A stretch of 10,747 nucleotides of DNA, from contig DATMOG010000063.1 of the NCBI GenBank assembly GCA_035568375.1, positions 1-10,747 on the forward strand, in the 5' to 3' direction. Position numbers and translations under genes: made by a program. The stretch's first letter is position 1. Each line of letters starts with the position of its first letter. Under the pieces are notes generated by a model that ran no database searches, was not told the origin of the DNA, and saw nothing but the letters and a program-made list of their open reading frames with translations. Positions 1 to 5,981 of this stretch are shown in pieces. The DNA comes from JACDET01 sp035568375 (lineage in GTDB: Bacteria; Patescibacteriota; Microgenomatia; Levybacterales; UBA12049).

Positions 1-76
1 GCTGTAACTGTGCATTAACAATGCTCAGTTTCCGTTTCTCTTCATCCTTCCCTTTATACAAAAGATAATTTCCCAT
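1..76 (-). CDS. N-terminal fragment of an unidentified minus-strand gene cut by the left edge
   Basis: An ATG at 76 on the minus strand opens a frame of 25 codons that stays open to the window edge. It begins MGNYLLYKGKDEEK and is rich in Lys and Glu, as expected for a soluble coding start. Upstream lies a purine-rich stretch containing AGAGGT and AGGA, about 10 nt from the ATG, which could serve as a ribosome binding site. A -35/-10-like pair sits at 110-115 and 86-91. The gene would be divergent from the amidotransferase at 191. The visible part is too short to assign a family, and 25 open codons could arise by chance. Confidence 0.4.
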   Translation of the reverse strand, partial: MGNYLLYKGKDEEKRKLSIVNAQLQ

Positions 77-85
77 TGGATATTT

Positions 86-115
86 ATCCTACCTCTATCT
101 GAAGAGAAAATGCAA
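86..115 (-). promoter_or_regulatory. Candidate sigma70-type promoter for the left-edge gene
   Basis: On the minus strand, TTGCAT (110-115) is followed after 18 bp by TAGGAT (86-91), 9 nt before the ATG at 76. The -10 hexamer overlaps the purine run that could be the ribosome binding site. So either the mRNA is nearly leaderless or the promoter lies further upstream. The match is moderate. Confidence 0.25.
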
Positions 116-152
116 CTTCTCGAATTCAACTGAATAGTTACGCCATTTTAGT

Positions 153-181
153 TTGCAATGATTCTTTTCTTTTAGTAAAAT
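153..181 (+). promoter_or_regulatory. Candidate promoter of the amidotransferase gene, nearly leaderless
   Basis: TTGCAA (153-158) and TAAAAT (176-181) are separated by 17 bp, a good sigma70-type pair. Transcription would start near 188, only about 3 nt before the ATG at 191. There is no Shine-Dalgarno sequence upstream of that ATG, so the message is probably leaderless or nearly so. TTGCAA is its own reverse complement. Confidence 0.5.
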
Positions 182-190
182 ATATGCCTA

Positions 191-1048
191 ATGAGTGCGG
201 AAAAACCTTATCTATTATCTGGAATTGAACGAGGTGGTGAAAAATCTGCTTCAGGTTTAGTAGAAAGACTTCCATCTAAAGCGGAGATATTACTTCTTGT
301 TGCAGAGCCTAAAAAAAATTTGGGAAAATTTGCTCACACTGTACCAGATCCTGAAGGATCGATTTACGCTCAATGGACTGGGCAATCACATGGAGTGGAT
401 CCTAAGCGTATTCATACGCATCACTTGGTTAAAAATATGCCACTTCCTGATTTGTCTTCTTTTGCAGTTGTCATGGCTGGAGGGGCAACCTCCTCTGTAA
501 ATGATGAATCAGAGTGGATGAATACTTATCTTGCAGGTTTGAAAACAATTGTAGCATCTGGAATTCCTACCTTGGTAAATTGTCATGGTCTGCAGGCATT
601 GATTAAAAGTTTTGGTGGAGAAGTTGGAAACAATGCAGTTAGAGCTAGAAAATTTGGTGTAGGACAGTATAGGTTAACGAAAGCAGGAAGGGAGCATTGG
701 GCTTTTGATGGAATGCCAACGGAATTCCCCGCTTTTAGAAGTCATAAACAAGAGACACTTAGGATGCCACCAGATTGGGATGTATTAGCTCGTGACCAGG
801 AAGACGGGATAGCTGCAGTTGGAATTAAAAATAGTAAAGTTGTGGGGCTCCAATGGCATACAGATTTAACTCATGCTATAATGGTAGCCCTGTCTCGGGG
901 AAGGATACCAGAGATTGAAGATATTGGTACGCCTGACCGTATGTCTTACGAAGAATTTCTTAAAAAATTACAACAAGTAGAGCCAGAAGTAATGGGCTAT
1001 AATAGGATTATAAGTAGAAACCTTTTTCAGCAAGCAGATAACATGTAG
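191..1048 (+). CDS. Standalone class I glutamine amidotransferase, GMP-synthase-like fold
   Basis: A 285-aa soluble protein of the class I (triad) glutamine amidotransferase superfamily, closest in pattern to the GuaA-type domain. The oxyanion/strand motif GGATSSVND (97-105) matches the family pattern GGPxSVND. The nucleophile elbow is NCHGLQAL with Cys131. The usual C-x-G-H-Q reads C-H-G-L-Q here, so the His after the Gly is Leu. A segment at about 183-190 (RSHKQETL) fits the family HGD region, and the C-terminal catalytic motif is QWHTD, giving His223 and Asp225 where HPE with Glu is usual. No synthetase or acceptor domain is attached. Such proteins may hydrolyse glutamine or gamma-glutamyl compounds; the substrate cannot be read from the sequence. 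An in-frame TAA at 176-178 and the absence of other starts fix the ATG at 191. It is convergent with the LytR_C gene, 34 bp away. Confidence 0.85.
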   Translation: MSAEKPYLLSGIERGGEKSASGLVERLPSKAEILLLVAEPKKNLGKFAHTVPDPEGSIYAQWTGQSHGVDPKRIHTHHLVKNMPLPDLSSFAVVMAGGATSSVNDESEWMNTYLAGLKTIVASGIPTLVNCHGLQALIKSFGGEVGNNAVRARKFGVGQYRLTKAGREHWAFDGMPTEFPAFRSHKQETLRMPPDWDVLARDQEDGIAAVGIKNSKVVGLQWHTDLTHAIMVALSRGRIPEIEDIGTPDRMSYEEFLKKLQQVEPEVMGYNRIISRNLFQQADNM

Positions 1049-1082
1049 AGGAAAAAGAGTTTCGGTCTTTAGCGCGGAGATT
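1049..1082. other. Convergent intergenic spacer, possible weak bidirectional terminator
   Basis: The 34 bp between two convergent stop codons hold a small inverted repeat, AAAGA (1055-1059) and TCTTT (1067-1071) with a 7-nt loop. A T-rich stretch follows on the plus strand. The 5-bp stem is too weak to call a firm factor-independent terminator, but this is the only place where transcripts from both sides must end. Confidence 0.2.
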
Positions 1083-2153
1083 TTATTTTATTACCTCCCC
1101 AGTAGTGATAGAGACATCGTATGTCGATGCTGAAGCTGTAGCTTGCGAGTTGACTTGAGTGAATAAGCTTTGCAATGCAGTAACTATTTCTTCTTTTAGC
1201 TTATTGTTTACATTATTAGAAAATATAACGATTGTATCTTTTGAATTAATATTTTGTTCGTTACTAATTTGAATGTTGACATAACCAAGTGAAACCAAAT
1301 GTTGTTTTAGCAAGGTAGCTTGCCCATTAATGCCTGAGCCGTTAACAAGATAGAGTGTTATATTTTTTTTAGCTAATATTTGTTTATCTACAGTAGGAGG
1401 AGGAGAAGTGATTTGTATAGTTGGTTTATTACTTTTATTTAAATTTTTCACAGGTATACTATTGGTCTTTTGTTGTTGAAAAGGAAGCAAATTTAAATTT
1501 ATTGCACCTACTGTAAGTGCGCCAAGTAAAAAGAGTACACTTCCAAAAAGCATAAGATATTGTTTTAAAGTAATAGAATTCGTTGTTATTTTTTCTTGTT
1601 TCTCAGAATTTTCTAACTTTTCTTCGTTGAGAAAATTTGCCAAGTTTAGAAATTCTTTATGTTGGATTGCCAGAGAAAGGGTTTTGTAAGAGATTCCTTG
1701 TCCTTGTAAATAAGGTATAAATATTGTTATTGGTAATACTTTTTTTATTTCCCATAGACGTTGTTTTGCAACAAGGACAATTGTTTGATATAAATCGCTA
1801 TTTGTTGCAAAGAGAAAAGTATTTTGTGATGTTTGTATCGTTTTTTTGGCGACTAAATTTTTTGAAAATGGAATAGTTTCATAAAATAATTGCAAATTTT
1901 CTAGAGAAACCGTTTGAGGTAATTGTTTTTGGAAAACAATATCTTCAGTAAGAAGAAGCACGCCATCAAACTTTTTAAATTGCGTAAAAAAGTCAGTAAG
2001 TAGTTTTTCAAAAAGCCGTTTATCAACAATTTCTTGATGCTTCACAGCCTCAGGTGGAAATATAAGTTGTTGAGGCTCTTGTGATTTTGTCAGGAGCTGC
2101 AACCCATTTTTACTTAAGAGCAAAAATGCTTTATTGGATTCAAAAAGAGACAT
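1083..2153 (-). CDS. Single-pass membrane protein with extracellular LytR_C domain
   Basis: A 356-aa protein in three parts. Residues 1-180 are soluble and probably cytoplasmic. They contain a hydrophobic strand and an LLTED step (about 64-71) that recall the actin-like PilM family only faintly. A single membrane helix spans about 198-220 (LMLFGSVLFLLGALTVG). After a Pro/Asn-rich linker, residues 264-352 match the LytR_C domain (PF13399): LYLVNGSGINGQA (267-279), a helix, LGYVNIQI, a TIVIFSNN strand and a closing YDVSITTG strand. LytR_C normally follows LytR-CpsA-Psr cell-wall ligase domains, but no such catalytic domain is present here. The domain is usually thought to act outside the membrane, and its ligand is not known with confidence. 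It lies 37 bp after the GT2 gene and appears to have its own extended -10 promoter. A link to the pilus or envelope is inferred only from position. Confidence 0.75.
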   Translation of the reverse strand: MSLFESNKAFLLLSKNGLQLLTKSQEPQQLIFPPEAVKHQEIVDKRLFEKLLTDFFTQFKKFDGVLLLTEDIVFQKQLPQTVSLENLQLFYETIPFSKNLVAKKTIQTSQNTFLFATNSDLYQTIVLVAKQRLWEIKKVLPITIFIPYLQGQGISYKTLSLAIQHKEFLNLANFLNEEKLENSEKQEKITTNSITLKQYLMLFGSVLFLLGALTVGAINLNLLPFQQQKTNSIPVKNLNKSNKPTIQITSPPPTVDKQILAKKNITLYLVNGSGINGQATLLKQHLVSLGYVNIQISNEQNINSKDTIVIFSNNVNNKLKEEIVTALQSLFTQVNSQATASASTYDVSITTGEVIK

Positions 2154-2161
2154 ATACTCTT

Positions 2162-2170
2162 ACTATAGCA
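2162..2170 (-). promoter_or_regulatory. Extended -10 promoter of the LytR_C gene
   Basis: On the minus strand TGCTATAGT is a TGnTATAAT-type extended -10 element. Its hexamer ends 8 nt before the ATG at 2153, which predicts a leader of 1-2 nt. A perfect TTGACA lies at 2189-2194, but 21 bp away it is too far for normal -35 spacing. That hexamer contains the TGA stop codon of the GT2 gene. Confidence 0.45.
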
Positions 2171-2190
2171 AATTTACATAGAAATAAATG

Positions 2191-2958
2191 TCAAGAAAGT
2201 GTTTTAGTGGTTTGTAAAAAGAGATTACTGTGAATGAGTCTCATTTGATGTAATTTAAAGAGCAATAAATAATAAAATGTATCAAGAAGAAATTTCGTTC
2301 CTTTCAGAAATTGAATGGAAGAGGCTCTTTCGTGATAACGAGTTGGAATTGCTATTTCCCCTATTTCAAAGCCATAACTAATTGCTGCAATTTCCATTTG
2401 TTGATCAAATACAAAATCATTTGAGAATCGGAGAAAAGGAACATTGAGAAGTAATCGAGGAGAATATGCCCGAAGGCCTGAAAAATGTTCACTAAAAGTG
2501 ACACCAAGAAGCTTATTTTCAATCCAACAGACGATTCGATTGATGTAAAATTTAATAGTTGGCATGCCACCCTTTCTCGCATCAGTTTTATTTTGCATGC
2601 GACTACCAAACATAAAGTCATACTTGCCGTTAAGGATTGGTTGGATTAAGTCAGGTATTTTGCTCCCGTCGTATTGATAATCTGGATGAAGCATAACTAT
2701 AACATCTGGTTTATATTTAAGCGCTTCCCAGTAGCACGTTTTTTGACTCCCTCCATAACCAAGATTTTGAGGATGGATAAATGTTTGCATACCAAGTTTT
2801 TTGGCAATATTTACACTATTATCTGAGCTATTATTATCAACAAAAATGATATGTTTGCGAAATTGTAGAGGAATTTCACTATATGTATCTTTAATCGTTC
2901 TTGCGACATTAAAACCAGGCATTACAATAACTACTCGTGAAGTTCTTTTTTTCTTCAT
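2191..2958 (-). CDS. Family 2 glycosyltransferase, DPM1-like polyprenyl-phosphate sugar synthase
   Basis: A 255-aa GT-A fold enzyme of family GT2, of the length of dolichol-phosphate mannose synthase-like enzymes without a membrane tail. Visible motifs in order are VIVMPGFN (10-17, nucleotide entry), VDNNSSD (40-46, with Asp41 and Asp46), NLGYGGSQKT (65-74), the metal-binding HPDYQYD (91-97, in place of DADxQ), FGSRM (117-121), HFSGLRAYSPR (158-168) and the C-terminal IPTRYHERASS (204-214). This family transfers a hexose from GDP- or UDP-sugar to a polyprenyl phosphate at the cytoplasmic membrane face. Whether the sugar is mannose or glucose cannot be read. There is no GtrA or other membrane domain, although the hydrophobic patch at 222-236 may touch the membrane. 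It sits between pilin and LytR_C genes and ends with TGA. The nearby TMTC-like enzyme could use its product (inference). Confidence 0.88.
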   Translation of the reverse strand: MKKKRTSRVVIVMPGFNVARTIKDTYSEIPLQFRKHIIFVDNNSSDNSVNIAKKLGMQTFIHPQNLGYGGSQKTCYWEALKYKPDVIVMLHPDYQYDGSKIPDLIQPILNGKYDFMFGSRMQNKTDARKGGMPTIKFYINRIVCWIENKLLGVTFSEHFSGLRAYSPRLLLNVPFLRFSNDFVFDQQMEIAAISYGFEIGEIAIPTRYHERASSIQFLKGTKFLLDTFYYLLLFKLHQMRLIHSNLFLQTTKTLS

Positions 2959-2972
2959 ACTGTATTTTACTT

Positions 2973-3001
2973 ATGATAGATAGTATTTATAAAGAATTCA
3001 A
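2973..3001 (-). promoter_or_regulatory. Candidate sigma70-type promoter of the GT2 gene
   Basis: On the minus strand TTGAAT (2996-3001) and TATCAT (2973-2978) are separated by 17 bp, with good matches to both hexamers. The predicted start is near 2966, about 8 nt before the ATG at 2958. No Shine-Dalgarno sequence fits in that short leader. The pair lies in the 60-bp gap after the pilin gene, so the GT2 gene need not depend on the pilin transcript. Confidence 0.45.
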
Positions 3002-3018
3002 GAAGTATAAATTATTTT

Positions 3019-3507
3019 TTAACGTGAAGAAGAAATATTGTTTGTTCCTTCTGTTCCGCAAGCTCGAATTGTAACAATTCCGTTTGAATCTTGTACAGCA
3101 TCATACCCTGTTATTCCTGCTGTACCAGTTTTCGGATCAAGAGGAATTGATTTTAAATATTTTACTAATGGTGTTGTTAGATCAAGACAAGCAACCGCTG
3201 TTACTGTGCATCCTCCAGTTGCAATGGCACATCCTGTTGTTGCTGTACCTAGTTGTTGTTCAACGGTTGAAAGACCTGCCGGTGCTGTCCCCTTATTGTC
3301 AACTATGGATGCATGTATAGCAGTTAACATCGTATCAACATCTGCAGTTCTTCGAGCGTCACGGGCATTACTTAATCGGCCAGCTGGATTTAAAGCTACA
3401 AAGACGGTTATCGCAAGTGCTGCTATTATAGTAATAACAACTAAAAGTTCAATTAATGTAAATCCTTTTTCCTTTGAGGAGAGATATTGTTTGTGAGCAG
3501 TTTTCAT
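3019..3507 (-). CDS. Type IV prepilin, candidate main pilin
   Basis: A 162-aa prepilin. The leader MKTAHKQYLSSKEKG is basic and ends in Gly15. Cleavage would fall before Phe16 (KG|FTLIELLVV), leaving Glu at mature position 5, the hallmark needed for assembly. The hydrophobic helix runs to about residue 39, followed by NPAGRLSNARDARR (40-53), an alpha-helix/linker typical of GspG/PilA-like pilins in this group. The head has four cysteines (93, 100, 107, 150), enough for two disulfides, and an IPLDPKTG segment (121-128) like the DP loop of GspG/PilE-type pilins. The protein would be inserted by Sec, processed by a prepilin peptidase not encoded here, and polymerised by PilB/PilC. It has its own TTGACA promoter and is the only classical small pilin visible, which suggests the major subunit. 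It could instead be a GspG-like pseudopilin. Confidence 0.88.
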   Translation of the reverse strand: MKTAHKQYLSSKEKGFTLIELLVVITIIAALAITVFVALNPAGRLSNARDARRTADVDTMLTAIHASIVDNKGTAPAGLSTVEQQLGTATTGCAIATGGCTVTAVACLDLTTPLVKYLKSIPLDPKTGTAGITGYDAVQDSNGIVTIRACGTEGTNNISSSR

Positions 3508-3528
3508 TTTTTTGTTTCTCTATAATTA

Positions 3529-3557
3529 AGAGTAAAAGTTTCCTGTGTTGTTGTCAA
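3529..3557 (-). promoter_or_regulatory. Candidate promoter of the pilin gene
   Basis: A perfect TTGACA (3552-3557, minus strand) is followed after 17 bp by TACTCT (3529-3534). The latter keeps only the most conserved T, A and final T of the -10. The start would be near 3522, with a leader of about 15 nt. An alternative -10, TATAGA at 3519-3524, sits 11 nt before the ATG but has no -35 at the right spacing. A separate strong promoter would fit a highly expressed main pilin. Confidence 0.4.
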
Positions 3558-3584
3558 GTACCAATAATATTACCCCAACGATAA

Positions 3585-3779
3585 CTATTTTTGTTTCTGC
3601 ACACATTCTTGCGCATAAGCAGACTGTGAAAGAGCAATTTGGTAGGAGAGAGACATTTGATCCATTTCAGTTTCCATATGAAGAACAGCGTAGATGGATA
3701 CAAATGATAAGAGTAATGCAAGAACAAGAAGCAATTTTGTAAAAGAATGTGATTTGTGTGGAGCAATTTTTTTACTCAT
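3585..3779 (-). CDS. Small membrane protein of unknown function in the pilus locus
   Basis: A 64-aa protein with a basic N-terminus (MSKKIAPHKSHSFTK), one hydrophobic helix at about 15-32 (KLLLVLALLLSFVSIYAV) and a short polar tail rich in Gln, Met and Ser. A single Cys lies near the end. There is no prepilin Gly-Phe cleavage site, so it is not a pilin. The helix could be an uncleaved anchor or a signal peptide. The best support for its being real is the TTGACA-N17-TATTCT promoter that ends 6 nt before this ATG. Overlapping frames in the same stretch (3554-3766 minus, 3545-3742 plus) look less like proteins. I recognise no family. Its place between the GT-C gene and the pilin suggests a role in pilus assembly or glycosylation, without direct evidence. 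Confidence 0.6.
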   Translation of the reverse strand: MSKKIAPHKSHSFTKLLLVLALLLSFVSIYAVLHMETEMDQMSLSYQIALSQSAYAQECVQKQK

Positions 3780-3785
3780 AGTATT

Positions 3786-3814
3786 AGAATATGCGTCAAG
3801 AATCCTTTTGTCAA
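3786..3814 (-). promoter_or_regulatory. Promoter of the 64-aa gene, predicted exactly leaderless
   Basis: On the minus strand TTGACA (3809-3814, perfect) and TATTCT (3786-3791) are 17 bp apart. The -10 ends 6 nt before the ATG at 3779, so transcription would begin at or next to the A of the start codon. The TGA inside this TTGACA is the stop codon of the upstream GT-C gene. Confidence 0.55.
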
Positions 3815-5589
3815 TAAGAAGATTTTGTTTGTTGAATTGCTTTTAGCAGTTTGGGATCATTATGGGAAAGTATTAGTGCTTTCTTAAATGCTCTTTCAGC
3901 TTCTATTCGGTTACCTGTTTGGTAAAGTTCTTTTGCATAGAGAACAGCAATTTTTAAATCTGAAGGATAAATTTTTGTAAGTTTTTGTGTGTATGGCAGT
4001 GCCTTTGTAGGTTCGTTTTTTTGCTCATATAAATTAATGAGTAAAGGATACGTGTATAAAAAATTTGGGTCTAAAGCAAGGCTTTTGAGATATTCTTGTT
4101 CTGCTAAATCTGTTCTGCCATAATGCAAATATACTGCTGCTAAATTATAGTGAGTTTGTGGATAACTGTCGGCTATTTTGACAGCTCGTTGTAAGTGATA
4201 CAATGCCTTAGTATAGTTACCTACTCCAATATATGCATTCCCAAGATTTAGATGAAGACGTGCAGTATCTACAAATTGTAAGTTATGCTCGAAATAGGCA
4301 ATTCTGTTACGCCAGTTATAGTTTTGTTGTATTGTCATTATGATAAATATGCTGCAAAGAAGTATAAGAATGAAAGAAAATATTTGACTATGTTTTTTAA
4401 TAAAGTGTAAAAAAAATATTGAACTAGTGGTAAATATGATCATATAGAATCCAATCATAGGCATATATAACCAGTTTTCTCGAAGCAGTCCAGTTTGAGG
4501 AATGACGCCAGAAACTGAAAGAAGATTTGAAAAAATAAGAATCAGTGCAAAAAAAATCCAAACTGTTTTTTGTCGGCGAAGTTCAAGAAATCCTAGTGTG
4601 AGTGTTCCAAGGAGAATGATAAGACTGGTAATAACAATGGGATTTATGAGTGTTGTAACAATTGTTGTTGTTCGTTCAAGATACAAGGGATAAGGTATAA
4701 GCAGTAGTCTGATATATATGGGAATTGTTTTTAAAAAGGTTATAAGTCGAACCGCAAGGTGTGTACCATAGATACTTTGGTCTCCGCTGTAATTAAGACT
4801 ATTAGTAAAATTAAGAACAGTTAGTCGTAGAATAAAATAAATTATTGTTATAAGAATCAAAAGTAAAAGTACAAGTATATGATTTTTATAGTATTCGTGT
4901 ACTTTTTTTACTGAGAGCTTTTTTTGGATTGCAAATACAAGTAAAATACCGGCATACATAGGAACTGTTGTGAGTGCGCCTTCTTTAGAAAGAATACTTA
5001 GCGGAAAAAGAAGTAAAGAAATAACAAGTAGTACATTTTTTGAGATTGAATATTTTTTTTGAAAAATGGTTAAGGTTGTGTGTTTATTATAGAGTCCAAG
5101 CGTGAATAAATATAAAGATAGTAACAAAAAAAATGTATAGAAAACATCACCACGAGAGCTTAAATATGTGACAGCTTCTGTTTGAATCGGATGAATCAGA
5201 AAAAGCAAACTGATAAGAAAAGAAGCTATTTTATTATAACGAAGCTTTAGAAGTAAAAGAAATAAGAGGATACCATTTGCAATGTGAAAAAATGTATTTG
5301 TCAGATGTAATCCAAATGGTTGCCATCCCCAAATAGCATGATCCAGTGCAAAAGAAAATGTTGTTAGTGGTCTGTAATAGTTACTCTCAACGCCTGCACC
5401 AGCTGTTGTATTTGAAAGAAAAATATCTATACTATGAAAAAGGTTTTGTGTAAGGATATTTTGGTAAAAAAAATGATCATCATCCCAAACAAATTGATTG
5501 GTGAACGAGGATACATACGTTAGAAATCCAACTATCACTAGTATGAGAAAAAGTTTTTTTACTTTTGTACGTTTTATTAGTAAAAACAT
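3811..5589 (-). CDS. TMTC-like GT-C membrane glycosyltransferase with C-terminal TPRs
   Basis: A 592-aa protein from the ATG at 5589. It belongs to the GT-C superfamily in the PMT/TMTC style. After the first membrane helix comes an extracytoplasmic loop with an acidic cluster WDDD (35-38), where GT-C enzymes keep their catalytic Asp. Then follow NYYRPLTTFSFALD (70-83), GWQPFGLHLTNTFFH (88-102) and HPIQTEAVTYLSSRGDV (133-149), all hallmarks of this family. About ten more helices follow to around residue 430. Residues 441-592 hold about four TPRs (for example LNLGNAYIGVGNYTKALYHL and YNLAAVYLHYGRTDLAEQEY). Relatives transfer a sugar from a polyprenyl-phosphate donor to Ser/Thr of exported proteins. 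A longer frame from 5640 overlaps the PilX-like gene by 41 bp; the 5589 start follows its stop by 10 bp and lies 9 nt after a perfect TATAAT, so I prefer it. Target pilins are inferred from context. Confidence 0.85.
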   Translation of the reverse strand: MFLLIKRTKVKKLFLILVIVGFLTYVSSFTNQFVWDDDHFFYQNILTQNLFHSIDIFLSNTTAGAGVESNYYRPLTTFSFALDHAIWGWQPFGLHLTNTFFHIANGILLFLLLLKLRYNKIASFLISLLFLIHPIQTEAVTYLSSRGDVFYTFFLLLSLYLFTLGLYNKHTTLTIFQKKYSISKNVLLVISLLLFPLSILSKEGALTTVPMYAGILLVFAIQKKLSVKKVHEYYKNHILVLLLLILITIIYFILRLTVLNFTNSLNYSGDQSIYGTHLAVRLITFLKTIPIYIRLLLIPYPLYLERTTTIVTTLINPIVITSLIILLGTLTLGFLELRRQKTVWIFFALILIFSNLLSVSGVIPQTGLLRENWLYMPMIGFYMIIFTTSSIFFLHFIKKHSQIFSFILILLCSIFIIMTIQQNYNWRNRIAYFEHNLQFVDTARLHLNLGNAYIGVGNYTKALYHLQRAVKIADSYPQTHYNLAAVYLHYGRTDLAEQEYLKSLALDPNFLYTYPLLINLYEQKNEPTKALPYTQKLTKIYPSDLKIAVLYAKELYQTGNRIEAERAFKKALILSHNDPKLLKAIQQTKSSY

Positions 5590-5598
5590 AGATATTCT

Positions 5599-5604
5599 AT
5601 TATA
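5599..5604 (-). promoter_or_regulatory. Perfect -10 hexamer ahead of the GT-C gene
   Basis: TATAAT on the minus strand overlaps the TAA stop of the PilX-like gene and ends 9 nt before the ATG at 5589. It would give a leader of 2-3 nt. No convincing -35 is present 16-18 bp upstream, so this may be a weak internal promoter or a chance match in AT-rich DNA. Confidence 0.3.
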
Positions 5605-5977
5605 TTTCACTCCAGCTTGATATAGTATCTCCATAACCATCTTGTGTAATGACTACTTGAATTGTACGAACATAGACTGTCGCTGTTGTGCTAACTGTTA
5701 GTGTCCATATGCTTCCGGCTTTTGAGATTGTGACTGTACATGTTCCTTCAGGTCGGGTTATATTACCTCCAGCATAGGACGTATTGGCACGGGCTTTAAG
5801 GAGTGCATCTTCAGTACATCCCTCAACAAAGCTCAATGTTGATTCACCATTTGTTAATGTCAGAGCAGATTCTGCTTCTCCAACTGCAAGCAAAGCAACC
5901 GTTGTCGAAATAGCAATAACAAGCGCCACCAAGAGAATAACCATTGAGATAGCGATAAATCCATTTTGTTTTTGCAT
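5600..5977 (-). CDS. PilX-like minor pilin
   Basis: A 125-aa protein from the ATG at 5977. The leader MQKQNG ends in Gly6. The hydrophobic helix that follows (FIAISMVILLVALVIAISTTVALL) lacks Glu at mature position 5 (it is Ser11), as in PilX-type minor pilins. The stretch GEAESAL (33-39), then VEGCTEDALLKA (51-62), resembles the AAESAL region of PilX-like proteins. Cys54 and Cys80 could form a disulfide. The rest is a small beta-rich Thr/Ser head. A longer frame from 6004 would overlap the upstream prepilin gene by 23 bp and give the leader MLRFEVINTMQKQNG. The 5977 start follows the upstream TAA by only 4 nt, so I prefer it. There is no Shine-Dalgarno sequence, so translation is probably coupled to the upstream gene. 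PilX-like proteins form the priming and tip complex with PilV- and PilW-like partners, which are encoded just upstream. Confidence 0.75.
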   Translation of the reverse strand: MQKQNGFIAISMVILLVALVIAISTTVALLAVGEAESALTLTNGESTLSFVEGCTEDALLKARANTSYAGGNITRPEGTCTVTISKAGSIWTLTVSTTATVYVRTIQVVITQDGYGDTISSWSEI

Positions 5978-5981
5978 AGTA

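Noticed and set aside
1..68. Plus-strand frame from position 3 ending at 66-68 as the tail of an incoming gene
   Set aside because: Only 21 codons are visible, Ser/Phe/Leu-rich with no domain hint. The opposite frame has a better codon pattern and a plausible start.
2979..3018. Inverted repeat ATTTATA...TATAAAT downstream of the pilin as a terminator
   Set aside because: The stem is only A-T pairs with a loop of about 14 nt, and no T-run follows in the direction of transcription. It also overlaps the GT2 promoter candidate.
3038..3496. Long plus-strand frame of 152 codons opposite the pilin gene
   Set aside because: It is the complement of a gene with an unmistakable prepilin signal. Its composition (Val, Ala, Pro repeats) mirrors the Thr/Gly/Ala-rich pilin codons.
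3545..3742. Plus-strand frame of 65 codons in the pilus locus
   Set aside because: It runs against all neighbours, covers the promoter and the 64-aa gene, and has no ribosome binding site or recognisable domain.
3554..3766. Alternative 70-codon minus-strand frame overlapping the 64-aa gene
   Set aside because: Its product alternates Leu, His, Phe, Trp and Lys without a clear helix or domain. It has no well-placed promoter, while the other frame has a membrane helix and a leaderless-type promoter. Its TGA falling in the TTGACA at 3552 is probably chance.
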